A stretch of 64,000 nucleotides of DNA, from NCBI RefSeq assembly GCF_008364825.1, contig NZ_VTTO01000016.1, forward strand, positions 62,001 to 126,000, read 5' to 3'. Shown here in pieces: positions 33,804 through 42,542 of this stretch. This DNA comes from Azospirillum sp. B21. GTDB lineage: Bacteria; Pseudomonadota; Alphaproteobacteria; Azospirillales; Azospirillaceae. Within the stretch, counting starts at the first letter, position 1. Each line of letters opens with the position of its first letter. A program made the translations under genes and the position numbers. Under the pieces are notes generated by a model. The model was not told where the DNA came from. It made no database searches and was given only the letters and a program-made list of their open reading frames with translations.

Positions 33804-34637
33804 TCACATATCCAGCCCCAAATCCAGGTTCGGGGCGCTGTGGGTCAGCCAGCCGCAGCTGATCATGTCGACGCCCGTATCGGCGATGGCGCGGACGGTG
33901 GCGAGCGTGACGTTGCCCGAGGCTTCGGTCAGCAGCCGGCCGTCCACCATGCGTACGGCGCGGCGCAGCGTGTCCGGGTCCATGTTGTCGAGCAGGACGA
34001 CATCGACCGGCAGGCCAAGCAGTTCGTCCAGCTGGTCGAGCGTGTCGACCTCCACCTCCACCTTCACCATGTGGCCGATGGCGGCGCGGACGCGCTCCAC
34101 CGCCGGACGCACGCCGCCGGCGACCGCGATGTGGTTGTCCTTGATCAGCACGGCGTCATCCAGCCCGAAGCGGTGGTTGAAGCCGCCGCCCAGCTTCACC
34201 GCGTGCTTTTCCAGAATGCGCAGGCCCGGGGTGGTCTTGCGGGTGCAGACGATGCGGGCATTGGTGCCCTCCACCTCGTGCACCAGCGCACGGGTCGCGG
34301 TGGCGATGCCGGACAGGCGGCCCATCAGGTTCAACGCCGTGCGTTCCGCCGTCAGCAGGGCGCGGGCCTTGCCGGTCAGAGTGGCAATGGTGCCGCCGGG
34401 GGGCACGTCGTCGCCGTCGGCGCGCTCCACCGTCACCGAGATGCCGGGATCGAGCAGGCGGAAGGCGATCAGCGCCGCCTCCAGACCGGCGACGCGGCCG
34501 TCCTTGCGGGCGGCGATGCGGGCGGTCGCCACCGCGTCGGCCGGGATGATGCTGTCGGTGGTGATGTCGCCGGCCCGGCCCAGATCCTCCGCCAAGGCGG
34601 CGCGGACGATGGGCTCGACGGTCAGAGGATGCAGCAT
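33804..34637 (-). CDS. nadC: Nicotinate-nucleotide pyrophosphorylase (carboxylating)
   Basis: Quinolinate phosphoribosyltransferase, converting quinolinate and PRPP to nicotinate mononucleotide, third step of de novo NAD synthesis. The 277-residue protein is complete, with EDLGRAGDITTDSIIP near residue 17, TCRKTTPGLRILEKHAV near residue 135, and VEVEVDTLDQL and LLDNMDPDTLRRAV further on. Start at 34637 overlaps the nadB 3' end by 16 bases; GGAGACGCCGC precedes it. Confidence 0.95.
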   Translation of the reverse strand: MLHPLTVEPIVRAALAEDLGRAGDITTDSIIPADAVATARIAARKDGRVAGLEAALIAFRLLDPGISVTVERADGDDVPPGGTIATLTGKARALLTAERTALNLMGRLSGIATATRALVHEVEGTNARIVCTRKTTPGLRILEKHAVKLGGGFNHRFGLDDAVLIKDNHIAVAGGVRPAVERVRAAIGHMVKVEVEVDTLDQLDELLGLPVDVVLLDNMDPDTLRRAVRMVDGRLLTEASGNVTLATVRAIADTGVDMISCGWLTHSAPNLDLGLDM

Positions 34638-36259
34638 GCGGCGTCTCCGGGCAGGGGGCCGGCGGTGCCGGCCAGATCGCTGAGGGTCAGGGTGCGGCGG
34701 GTGAAGGCCGGGTTCGGCAGCGGATGGTCGCTGCGGCAATGGGCGCCGCGGCTTTCTTCCCGCGCCAGCGCGGCATGGACGACCAGCCGGCCGACCAGCA
34801 GCCGGTTGCGCGCCTCGCCCCACTGGCGGACGACCGAGGGCGGGGCCTGAGCGTCGTCATCCTCGCAACGGAGCATGTCCAGTGCCGCCGCCAGCCGGTC
34901 CAGCTTGCGCCGGGCGGCAAGCAGCCCCAGCCCGTCGCGGACCAGCCCGGCACCTTCGTAGAGCGCGGTGCGCGCCTCCGCCCCGATGGCGTCGAGCAGG
35001 ATATGGCCGACATCGGCGGCGACCGCCGGCGGACGGGGCAGGGCGAAGGGCGGCAGCGGGGGCAGGGGACGTTCGGCCACGTCGCGGGCGACGCGGGCGC
35101 CGAAGACCAGCGCCTCCAGCAGGGAATTGCTCGCCAGCCGGTTGGCGCCGTGGACGCCGGTGCAGGCGACCTCGCCGCAGGCCCACAGCCCGTCCAGGCT
35201 GGTGCGGCCGTCGGCGTCGGTGACCACTCCGCCCATGTGGTAGTGGGCGGCAGGCGCCACCGGCATCGGTTCGGCGAAGGGATCCAGCCCATGCTCGGCG
35301 CAGAGCGCCAGCACGGTGGGAAAGCCGTCGGGCTTGGTGGCCAGCGCCGGCCGGAGGTCGAGGAACACCGGCTCCCCCGCCGCGACGCGGCGGCCGATGG
35401 CGCGGGCGACCACGTCGCGCGGCGCCAGCTCCGCCAGCGGATGTTCGTCGGGCATGAAACGGCGGCCATCCCGGTCGAGCAGGATGGCGCCCGCGCCGCG
35501 CAGCGCCTCGGTCAGCAGCGGCACCGGATCGGCATCGACGGCGAGCGCGGTGGGGTGGAACTGCACGAACTCAAGATCGGCCAGGCGGGCACCGGCCCGC
35601 GCGGCGATGGCCAGCCCGTCGCCGGTGGCCTCCGCCGGGTTGGTGGTGCGGGCGAAGGCGGCGCCGATGCCGCCGGTCGCCAGGATGACGCGGGGGGCGC
35701 GGTGCAGCACCCAGCCCTGCGGATGGCAGGCCAGCAGGCCGCAGACCCGGCCGTTGCGCAGCACGAGATCGACGGCGAACGCATCCGTCTCCACCCGCAC
35801 CGACGGGGCGGCGCGCAGGCGCTCGGCCATCGCGGTGACCAGCGTGCGGCCGGTGGCGTCACCCCCGGCATGGACGATGCGCGCGGCGCCATGGGCGGCC
35901 TCGCGGCCCAGCAGCGGCGAGCCGTCGGCGGCGCGGTCGAAGGGAAGGCCGTCCTCGAGCAGGCGGCGGATCAGCGCGGCGCCGTCGCGGGTCAGCAGGG
36001 CCGCCATCGCGGCGTCGACCAGTCCGGCCCCGGCGGCGACGGTGTCGGCGGCATGGTCCTCCGGCCGGTCGCCGGGGCCGACCGCGGCGGCAACGCCGCC
36101 CTGGGCATAGAGGCTGGAGCCGCCGGGCAGGCCGGCGGTCTTGGTGATCAGCGTGACGGCGCGCGGGGCCAGTTGCAGCGCCGCGGTCATCCCGGCAAGG
36201 CCGGAGCCGACGACGATCACCTCGGCGTCAACGACATCGTAAGGCGTGCTGGAGGTCAT
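34622..36259 (-). CDS. nadB: L-aspartate oxidase
   Basis: FAD enzyme oxidising L-aspartate to iminoaspartate for quinolinate synthesis. The 545-residue protein starts with the Rossmann motif VIVVGSGLAGMTAALQLA near residue 15 and GGSSLYAQGGVAAAVGPGD near residue 46. It has HAGGDATGRTLVTAM near residue 130 and the succinate dehydrogenase-type HYHMGGV and HGANRLASNSLLEALVFGAR segments. AGGAG is upstream of ATG 36259. It is separated from nadA by a palindromic repeat. Confidence 0.95.
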   Translation of the reverse strand: MTSSTPYDVVDAEVIVVGSGLAGMTAALQLAPRAVTLITKTAGLPGGSSLYAQGGVAAAVGPGDRPEDHAADTVAAGAGLVDAAMAALLTRDGAALIRRLLEDGLPFDRAADGSPLLGREAAHGAARIVHAGGDATGRTLVTAMAERLRAAPSVRVETDAFAVDLVLRNGRVCGLLACHPQGWVLHRAPRVILATGGIGAAFARTTNPAEATGDGLAIAARAGARLADLEFVQFHPTALAVDADPVPLLTEALRGAGAILLDRDGRRFMPDEHPLAELAPRDVVARAIGRRVAAGEPVFLDLRPALATKPDGFPTVLALCAEHGLDPFAEPMPVAPAAHYHMGGVVTDADGRTSLDGLWACGEVACTGVHGANRLASNSLLEALVFGARVARDVAERPLPPLPPFALPRPPAVAADVGHILLDAIGAEARTALYEGAGLVRDGLGLLAARRKLDRLAAALDMLRCEDDDAQAPPSVVRQWGEARNRLLVGRLVVHAALAREESRGAHCRSDHPLPNPAFTRRTLTLSDLAGTAGPLPGDAACCIL

Positions 36260-36290
36260 GGGAGGACTCCTAGACGCAACGCGAATGGAT

Positions 36291-36460
36291 CCCTTCTCCC
36301 CCCTGCTCACGCGCAAACTTCGTTTGCGCTGACGCGACAGGCGGACCTGTGGTCCGCCGAAAGCGGGGAGAAGGTTAGGATGAGGGGGTTCGGCGCAGCC
36401 GAAGAGATCTTTGCCGCGGATGCCCCCACCCCAACCCTCCCCCGCTGGGCGGGGGAGGGG
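36291..36460. repeat. Long-form palindromic repeat between nadA and nadB
   Basis: Contains GCGCAAAC/GTTTGCGC and GGCGGACC/GGTCCGCC hairpins joined by TGACGCGACA, then AGGATGAGGGGG, then a CCCTCCCCCGC/GCGGGGGAGGG hairpin. The reverse complement matches the internal structure of the element at 13797-13958. It lies within the nadABC operon. Confidence 0.8.
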
Positions 36461-36467
36461 GATTGAT

Positions 36468-37478
36468 TCACTTCGGCTTCACCGCCAACATGCGTTCCAC
36501 CGAGCGGCGGGCGCGGGCGGCCAGCGCGTCGGGAATCTCGACCCGTGGTTCCAGGGTCTGCAGCGACTCCAGGATGCTCGACAGGGTCACCGTCTTCATG
36601 TGCGGGCAGAGGTTGCAGGGACGCACGAACTCCGTCTCGGGCGAGGCGGCGGCGACGTTGTCGCTCATCGAGCATTCGGTGACCATCAGCACCCGTGGTG
36701 GCTTCTCCGAACCGACGAAGTCGATCATGCGGGCGGTGGAGCCGACGAAATCGGCAGCCTCCAGCACGTCCGGCGGGCATTCGGGATGGGCGATCACGGT
36801 CAGCCGGTCGAAACGACGGCGGAAATCCTCGATCTCCGCGCCGGTGAAGCGCTCGTGCACCTCGCAATGGCCCTTCCAGGCGATGATCTCCACCTTGGTC
36901 TGGGTGGCGACATATTTCGCCAGATATTCGTCGGGCAGGAAGATCACCCGGTCGACGCCCAGCGATTCCACCACCTCCACCGCATTGCCCGAGGTGCAGC
37001 AGATGTCGACCTCCGCCTTCACCTCGGCCGAAGTGTTGACGTAGGCGACCACCGGCACGCCGGGATGCGCCTCGCGCAGAAGGCGGACATCGGCGGCGGT
37101 GATGCTGTCGGCCAGCGAGCAGCCGGCGTTGCGGCTGGGAATCAGCACCGTCTTGCCCGGGTTCAGCAGCTTCGCCGTCTCCGCCATGAAATGCACGCCG
37201 GCCAGCACGATCACGTCGGCGTCGGTCTGCGTCGCCTTGGCGGCCAGCGCCAGGCTGTCCCCGACGATGTCGGCCACGCCATGGAAGATCTCCGGCGTCT
37301 GGTAGTTGTGGGCCAGGATGACGGCGTTGCGTTCCCGCTTCAGCTCGTTGATGGCGTGGACCAGCGGCGCGTGGAAGGGCCATTCGATGGCCGGCACGAC
37401 GCGCTTCATCCGGTCGTAGATCGGCGCGGTCGCCGCAGCGACGGCGGGAGTGTAGGCGAGTTCGGCGACCTCGGGCAT
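36468..37478 (-). CDS. nadA: Quinolinate synthase
   Basis: [4Fe-4S] enzyme condensing iminoaspartate and dihydroxyacetone phosphate to quinolinate. The 336-residue protein shows NAVILAHNYQTPEIFHGVAD near residue 44, and the three cluster-region cysteines in RNAGCSLADSI, CCTSGNAVEV and CNLCPHMKTV. Start taken at ATG 37478 (GGAG upstream); an in-frame ATG 42 bases earlier is possible but would overlap the operator region. First gene of nadABC. Confidence 0.95.
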   Translation of the reverse strand: MPEVAELAYTPAVAAATAPIYDRMKRVVPAIEWPFHAPLVHAINELKRERNAVILAHNYQTPEIFHGVADIVGDSLALAAKATQTDADVIVLAGVHFMAETAKLLNPGKTVLIPSRNAGCSLADSITAADVRLLREAHPGVPVVAYVNTSAEVKAEVDICCTSGNAVEVVESLGVDRVIFLPDEYLAKYVATQTKVEIIAWKGHCEVHERFTGAEIEDFRRRFDRLTVIAHPECPPDVLEAADFVGSTARMIDFVGSEKPPRVLMVTECSMSDNVAAASPETEFVRPCNLCPHMKTVTLSSILESLQTLEPRVEIPDALAARARRSVERMLAVKPK

Positions 37479-37495
37479 CGGGCTGCTCCGCTGTA

Positions 37496-37535
37496 TGCTC
37501 GTTCTGAGCAAAACCATATGTGCTCTCTTAGAGCA
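37496..37535. promoter_or_regulatory. Two tandem palindromic operators upstream of nadA
   Basis: TGCTC-GTTCT-GAGCA (37496-37510) and TGCTC-TCTTA-GAGCA (37521-37535), identical 5-bp arms and 5-base spacers, centres 25 bp apart. The location right before nadA points to control by an NAD-responsive repressor; the NadQ/NrtR-type regulators control nad genes in alphaproteobacteria. The exact family match is from memory and needs checking. Confidence 0.65.
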
Positions 37536-37649
37536 TATCAAGCGGAAAAGACGGCGGGGAAACATTCCGGCGTCGGGGGTGTTGTGGCGGTCGTGGACGG
37601 GGCCGTCCGCGCGGCCTCGCCCCGGATCGTGCTGTCTGGAGAAATGCCG

Positions 37650-37826
37650 ATGAAAGCCTTCCTCGCCGCGCTCTGCGCCATCGTCGTGCTGGCGGGTGGC
37701 GCCTGGGCGGTCATGCCAACGCTGTTCGCGCGAAGCGCCGACGAGACTTTCGCCTCCGCCGGCGTGCGGGTGGGGGAGGAGGCGTCCATCGAACACCGCA
37801 ACTTCTCCGGCCGTCCGCAGAAGTAA
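37650..37826 (+). CDS. Small exported or membrane-anchored peptide
   Basis: Protein of 58 residues: a signal-like N-terminus (KAFLAALCAIVVLAGGAWAV) followed by about 36 polar residues ending SGRPQK. GGAG is 8 bases before ATG 37650; an ATG two codons earlier is possible. It is divergent from nadA. No family recognised. Confidence 0.55.
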   Translation: MKAFLAALCAIVVLAGGAWAVMPTLFARSADETFASAGVRVGEEASIEHRNFSGRPQK

Positions 37827-37965
37827 CCCCGTGGGCGGGGGAAAAGGATGACCCCGGTGGGGTAGCCCCGACCGGGCAGGGCAACCTTTGCGCCCGCCGG
37901 CCGTTATCCCAGTCTGGGCCTTTTGCGGCCTTCGGGATCTGTCGGGAGCGGCTTGCGGGAGTGCG

Positions 37966-38574
37966 ATGACGGTTCATGATCCGGAAAACGGCGCGGACGG
38001 CCTGCGGGCCGACGTCTACCGGCTGCTGGCGCTGACGCTGGCGGCTCCGCCCTCCGCCGACCTGCTGGGATTGCTCGGCGGCCTCACGGGCGATGCCACG
38101 GCGATCGGCAATGCCTTCGACGACCTCGCGTCGCGCGCCCGCAGCACCGGCCCGCAGGAGGCGGAGCGGGAGTTCAACGCGCTGTTCATCGGCGTCGTTC
38201 AGGGCGAACTGGTCCCCTATGCCTCCTACTACCGCACGGGCTTTCTCACCGACCGGCCGCTGTCGGCCCTGCGCGCCGACCTGCAGGCGCTGGGGCTGGA
38301 GCGTGCTCCCGACGTGTCGGAGCCGGAGGACCACATCGCCGCGCTCTGCGACGTGATGGCCGTGCTGATCCGCGAAGGGGCCGATCCGGCCGTGCAGCGG
38401 CACATGCTGGACAGCCACCTGAAGCCCTGGGCCGGGCGATTCTTCCAGGATTTGGAAACGGCGGAGGCTGCCGGTCTCTACCGCCCGGTCGGCGCCATCG
38501 GCCGCCTGTTCCTGGAGATCGAGCAGGAAGCCCTGAACAGACAAATCGACGAGTTGGAGGGAGCCGACGCATGA
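37966..38574 (+). CDS. TorD/DmsD-family molybdoenzyme chaperone
   Basis: Cytoplasmic chaperone of 202 residues, all-helical TorD family, which guards the Tat signal and cofactor loading of exported molybdoenzymes. Features: DVYRLLALTLAAPPSADLL near residue 17, EFNALFIGVVQGELVPYASY near residue 67 and a conserved EPEDHIAALCDVMA near residue 117. It heads the formate dehydrogenase operon and its stop overlaps the next start as ATGA, so FdhA is the likely client. GGGAG precedes ATG 37966. Confidence 0.88.
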   Translation: MTVHDPENGADGLRADVYRLLALTLAAPPSADLLGLLGGLTGDATAIGNAFDDLASRARSTGPQEAEREFNALFIGVVQGELVPYASYYRTGFLTDRPLSALRADLQALGLERAPDVSEPEDHIAALCDVMAVLIREGADPAVQRHMLDSHLKPWAGRFFQDLETAEAAGLYRPVGAIGRLFLEIEQEALNRQIDELEGADA

Positions 38575-38780
38575 AGACGCCGCAAGATCCCCCGCGCAAT
38601 CCCCTGCAACGCCGCGACATCCTGAAGACGCTGGGCCTGGGTGCGGCCGGCGCCGCCGTGGCCACAGTGCTGCCGTCCGGCGAAGAGGCGCAGGCCATGG
38701 AATCGCCGCAGGAGCAGGTGAAGGCCCGCTACCGCGAAACCGAACACGTCAAGCGCTTCTACGCGCTGAACCGCCTCTAG
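38571..38780 (+). CDS. Formate dehydrogenase-region small twin-arginine protein
   Basis: Protein of 69 residues with an N-terminal twin-arginine-like motif QRRDILKTLG and hydrophobic stretch, then a short charged tail (QVKARYRETEHVKRFYALNR). This matches the small Tat-target proteins regularly encoded just before fdhA. Function is unknown; a role in assembly or membrane delivery is presumed from context. It overlaps the chaperone gene by 4 bases. Confidence 0.85.
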   Translation: MKTPQDPPRNPLQRRDILKTLGLGAAGAAVATVLPSGEEAQAMESPQEQVKARYRETEHVKRFYALNRL

Positions 38781-38799
38781 AGCGGTCCGGAGGGTGTCC

Positions 38800-41706
38800 A
38801 TGCTGGTCAAACGGTCCTCAGCGAAAGCGTCGCGTGGCAAAAGCTCCGGTCTGTTCGGAGCGCTGGCCGACAGCCTGGAGTCGGGCGTCAGCCGCCGCGG
38901 CTTCCTGCGCCGGTCCGGCCTTGCCGCGGGCGGCATCGCCGCCGTCGGCGTCCTACCGGGTGCGATGATCCGCAAGGCCGAGGCGGGTCCCATCCTGCCA
39001 AACATCGAGGTGGTGACACGCAAGAACGTCTGCACCCACTGTTCGGTCGGCTGCACGGTTATCGCGGAGGTTCAGAACGGCGTCTGGGTCGGGCAGGAAC
39101 CGGGTTGGGAAAGCCCGATCAACCAGGGCACCCACTGCGCCAAGGGTGCATCGGTGCGCGAGCTCACCAAGGGCACCCGGCGGGTCAAATATCCCCTCAA
39201 GCTGGTCGACGGCGTGTGGCAGCGGATCAGCTGGGACCAGGCGATCGAGGAGATCGGCAACCAGCTGGCGGATATCCGCCAGGCGTCGGGACCGGATGCG
39301 GTGTTCTGGCTGGGCTCTGCCAAGTTCTCCAACGAGGGCGCCTATCTCTACCGCAAGCTGGCGGCCTTCTGGGGGACCAACAACGTCGACCATCAGGCGC
39401 GCATCTGCCACTCCACCACGGTCGCCGGCGTGGCGAACACGTGGGGCTACGGCGCCATGACCAACAGCTACAACGACATCCAGAACTCCAAGGCGCTGCT
39501 GATCGTCGGCGGCAACCCGGCGGAGGCGCATCCGGTGTCGATGCAGCACATGCTGCGCGGCAAGGAGCACAACCGCGCGCCCTTCATCGTCATCGATCCG
39601 CGCTTCACCCGCACCGCGGCGCACGCCACCGAATATGTCCGCATCCGCCCCGGCACCGACATCCCGATCGCCTGGGGCCTGCTGTGGCACATCTTCGAGA
39701 ATGGCTGGGAGGACAAGGAGTATATCCGCCAGCGCGTCTACGGCATGGACGAGATCCGCGCCGAGGTGAAGAAATGGACTCCCGAGGAGGTGGAGCGGGT
39801 GACCGGCGTCCCCGGGGCCCAGCTGCGCCGGGTGGCGGAGGTGATTGCGAAGAACAAGCCCAGCACCGTGATCTGGTGCATGGGCGTCACCCAGCACACG
39901 GTGGGCACCGCCAACGTCCGCGCGCTGTCGATCCTGCAGCTGGCGCTGGGCAACATCGGCGTGGCGGGCGGCGGCGCCAATATCTATCGCGGCCACTGCA
40001 ACGTGCAGGGCGCCACCGACTTCGGCCTCGATGTCAGCACCCTGCCGGCCTATTACGGGCTGGCCGAAGGGGCGTGGAAGCATTTCGCCCGCGTTTGGGA
40101 TGTCGAGTACGACTATCTGAGGGGCCGCTTCGGCTCCAAGGATCTGATGGAGGCCAAGGGCATCCCGACCACCCGCTGGTTCGATGCGGTGCTGGCCAAG
40201 CCGGGCGAGATCGACCAGCCCAGCCCCTTGCGCGCCATGATGTGCTTCGGCCATGGCGGCAACACCGTCACCCGCATGCCGGAGATGGTGAAGGGACTGG
40301 AGAAGCTCAGCCTTCTGGTCATCGCCGATCCGCACCCGACCACCTTTGCGGCGATCAAGGAGCGGCGCAACGGCACCTACATCCTGCCGGCCTGTACCCA
40401 GTTCGAGACGGACGGGTCGCGCACCTGCTCCAACCGCTCGATGCAGTGGGGCGAGAGGGTGGTGGAACCGATCTTCGAATCGAAGGACGACTACACGATC
40501 ATCTACCTGCTGGCCCGCAAGCTGGGCTTCGCCGACGAGATGTTCAAGCACATCACGGTGGAGAACACGCGCCCGGTGCCGGAGGACATCCTGCGCGAGA
40601 TGAACCGCGGCTGCCTGTCGATCGGCGCCACCGGCCAGTCGCCGGAACGGCTGAAGATGCACATGAAGCATCAGGCCGATTTCGACAAGATCACCATGCG
40701 GGCATCCTCCGGCCCCTGCGCCGGCGATTATTACGGCCTGCCCTGGCCCAGCTGGGGCCATCCGGAGATCAGGCATCCGGGATCGGCGGTGCTCTACGAC
40801 ACTTCCAAGCATGTCATGGAGGGCGGCGGCGTCTTCCGCGCCCGCTTCGGGGTGGAGCGCAACGGCGTCTCGCTGCTGGCCGACGGCTCCTATTCGAAGG
40901 GGTCGGAGATCGAGGACGGCTATCCCGAATTCACCATGGCCGTGCTGAAGAAGCTGGGCTGGGACAAGGATTTGACGGCGGAGGAGATGCGCGTCATCCA
41001 GGCCATCGGCGGGGCGGAGGTCGACAATGTCAGCTGGCAGACCGACCTGTCGATGGGCATCATCCGCGTCGCGCTGAAGCATGGCTGCGTGCCGCACGGC
41101 AACGCCAAGGCGCGCGCCGTCGCCTGGAACCTGCCCGACCCGGTGCCGATCCACCGCGAGCCGATCTATTCCCCGCGGCCGGAGCTGGTGAAGGCCTACC
41201 CGGCCATCGAGGACCGGCGCGACTTCCGCCTGGTCCAGCTTGCCCGCTCGCTGCAGTTCAAGGTGGCAGACAGCGACCTGCGCCAACGCTTCCCCATGGT
41301 GCTGACCTCCGGCCGTCTGGTCGAGTACGAGGGCGGCGGCGAGGAGACCCGCTCCAACGTCTGGCTGGCGGAGTTGCAGCAGTCGATGTTCGTGGAGATC
41401 AACACCGGGGATGCCGAACGGCTGGGCATCAAGGACGGTGCCTGGGTCTGGGTCTATGGCCCGGAGGACGGCAGCAAGGCCAAGGTGAAGGCGCTGGTGA
41501 CGGAGCGGGTGGGCGGCGGCACGGTGTTCATGCCCTTCCACTTCTCCGGCTTCTGGCAGGGCGAGTCCTTGCGCAGCAACTACCCGCCGGAAACCGATCC
41601 CATCGTGCTGGGCGAACCGGTCAACGGGGTGACGACCTACGGCTACGACCCCGTCACCTTCATGCAGGAAACCAAGGTCACCCTCTGCCGGGTCGAGCCG
41701 GCGTGA
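38800..41706 (+). CDS. fdhA: Formate dehydrogenase catalytic (molybdopterin) subunit, Tat-exported
   Basis: Periplasm-facing subunit of 968 residues that oxidises formate to CO2. Tat signal SRRGFLRRS at 31-39. An N-terminal [4Fe-4S] cluster is bound by Cys78, Cys81, Cys85 and Cys113. The Mo/W ligand is Cys203 in HQARICHSTT, so this is a cysteine enzyme rather than a selenoprotein. Several bis-MGD-binding segments and a C-terminal dinucleotide-binding domain follow. Start is ATG 38800, 6 bases after GGAGG; the GTG at 38794 is too close to that site. Confidence 0.95.
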   Translation: MLVKRSSAKASRGKSSGLFGALADSLESGVSRRGFLRRSGLAAGGIAAVGVLPGAMIRKAEAGPILPNIEVVTRKNVCTHCSVGCTVIAEVQNGVWVGQEPGWESPINQGTHCAKGASVRELTKGTRRVKYPLKLVDGVWQRISWDQAIEEIGNQLADIRQASGPDAVFWLGSAKFSNEGAYLYRKLAAFWGTNNVDHQARICHSTTVAGVANTWGYGAMTNSYNDIQNSKALLIVGGNPAEAHPVSMQHMLRGKEHNRAPFIVIDPRFTRTAAHATEYVRIRPGTDIPIAWGLLWHIFENGWEDKEYIRQRVYGMDEIRAEVKKWTPEEVERVTGVPGAQLRRVAEVIAKNKPSTVIWCMGVTQHTVGTANVRALSILQLALGNIGVAGGGANIYRGHCNVQGATDFGLDVSTLPAYYGLAEGAWKHFARVWDVEYDYLRGRFGSKDLMEAKGIPTTRWFDAVLAKPGEIDQPSPLRAMMCFGHGGNTVTRMPEMVKGLEKLSLLVIADPHPTTFAAIKERRNGTYILPACTQFETDGSRTCSNRSMQWGERVVEPIFESKDDYTIIYLLARKLGFADEMFKHITVENTRPVPEDILREMNRGCLSIGATGQSPERLKMHMKHQADFDKITMRASSGPCAGDYYGLPWPSWGHPEIRHPGSAVLYDTSKHVMEGGGVFRARFGVERNGVSLLADGSYSKGSEIEDGYPEFTMAVLKKLGWDKDLTAEEMRVIQAIGGAEVDNVSWQTDLSMGIIRVALKHGCVPHGNAKARAVAWNLPDPVPIHREPIYSPRPELVKAYPAIEDRRDFRLVQLARSLQFKVADSDLRQRFPMVLTSGRLVEYEGGGEETRSNVWLAELQQSMFVEINTGDAERLGIKDGAWVWVYGPEDGSKAKVKALVTERVGGGTVFMPFHFSGFWQGESLRSNYPPETDPIVLGEPVNGVTTYGYDPVTFMQETKVTLCRVEPA

Positions 41707-41735
41707 GCGGAACGCGACAGGGAAGCAGGTAGAAC

Positions 41736-42371
41736 ATGGCCCGGATGAAGTTCCTGTGCGACGCCGAACGCTGCATCGAATGCAACGCCTGCGTCACCGC
41801 CTGCAAGAACGAGCATGAGGTCCCCTGGGGCATCAACCGCCGCCGGCTGGTCACGCTGAACGACGGCAAGCCGGGCGAGCGGTCGATCTCCATGGCATGC
41901 ATGCACTGCAACGACCCACCCTGCGCCGCGGTGTGCCCGGTCGACTGCTTCCTGCAGACCGCCGACGGGGTGGTGCTGCACAGCAAGGATCTGTGCATCG
42001 GCTGCGGCTATTGCTTCTACGCTTGCCCGTTCGGTGCGCCGCAGTTCCCGCGCACCACCGATTTCGGCAGCCGCGGCAAGATGGACAAATGCACCTTCTG
42101 CGCCGGCGGTCCCGAGGCCGACAACAGCGTCGAGGAGTACCAGAAATACGGCTCCAACCGCTTGGCGGAAGGCAAGCTGCCCTTGTGCGCGGAGATGTGC
42201 TCCACCCGCGCACTGATGGGCGGCGACGGCGCCGTGCTGGCCGACATCTACCAGGAACGCTCGCTGCGCCGCGGCTACGGCTCCGGCGCGCCGGGCTGGT
42301 CCACCGCCTACGGCCGCAACGACCGCGGCTCTCCCTTCGCGCCCGGCGGGCCGGGTACGGGAGGGGCGTGA
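41736..42371 (+). CDS. fdhB: Formate dehydrogenase iron-sulfur (beta) subunit
   Basis: Electron-transfer subunit of 211 residues carrying four [4Fe-4S] clusters, linking FdhA to the membrane cytochrome. Cysteine clusters: CIECNACVTACKNEHEV near residue 12, CMHCNDPPCAAVCPVDC near residue 54, CIGCGYCFYACPFGAPQF near residue 88, and the split CTFC...CAEMC set. It lies 29 bases after fdhA. The C-terminus is Gly/Pro-rich. Confidence 0.95.
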   Translation: MARMKFLCDAERCIECNACVTACKNEHEVPWGINRRRLVTLNDGKPGERSISMACMHCNDPPCAAVCPVDCFLQTADGVVLHSKDLCIGCGYCFYACPFGAPQFPRTTDFGSRGKMDKCTFCAGGPEADNSVEEYQKYGSNRLAEGKLPLCAEMCSTRALMGGDGAVLADIYQERSLRRGYGSGAPGWSTAYGRNDRGSPFAPGGPGTGGA

Positions 42372-42396
42372 GGCGTTCCGAAGGAGAGCGACGTTA

Positions 42397-42503
42397 GACC
42401 TCCACCTAACCTCCCCCGCTGGGCGGGGGAGGGACTGCCGCTCCTCTCCCGTATAAGAACTGACCCCCTCCCCCGCCCAGCGGGGGAGGGTTGGGGTGGG
42501 GGC
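42397..42503. repeat. Palindromic repeat between fdhB and fdhC
   Basis: Two strong hairpins, CCTCCCCCGC/GCGGGGGAGG (42410-42432) and CCCTCCCCCGC/GCGGGGGAGGG (42466-42490), about 35 bases apart. It is another repeat located between two genes of one operon. Confidence 0.8.
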
Positions 42504-42542
42504 AAGCGAAGCAAGAAGTCGCCTAAACGGGAGACCCAACCC

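Noticed and set aside
38953..41541. Open frame of over 860 codons antisense to fdhA
   Set aside because: His/Asp/Leu-rich shadow of the strongly biased fdhA codons with no recognisable domain.
42410..42490. GC hairpins between fdhB and fdhC as a transcription terminator
   Set aside because: No T-run follows either stem and fdhC must be expressed with fdhAB, so a repeat is the better label.
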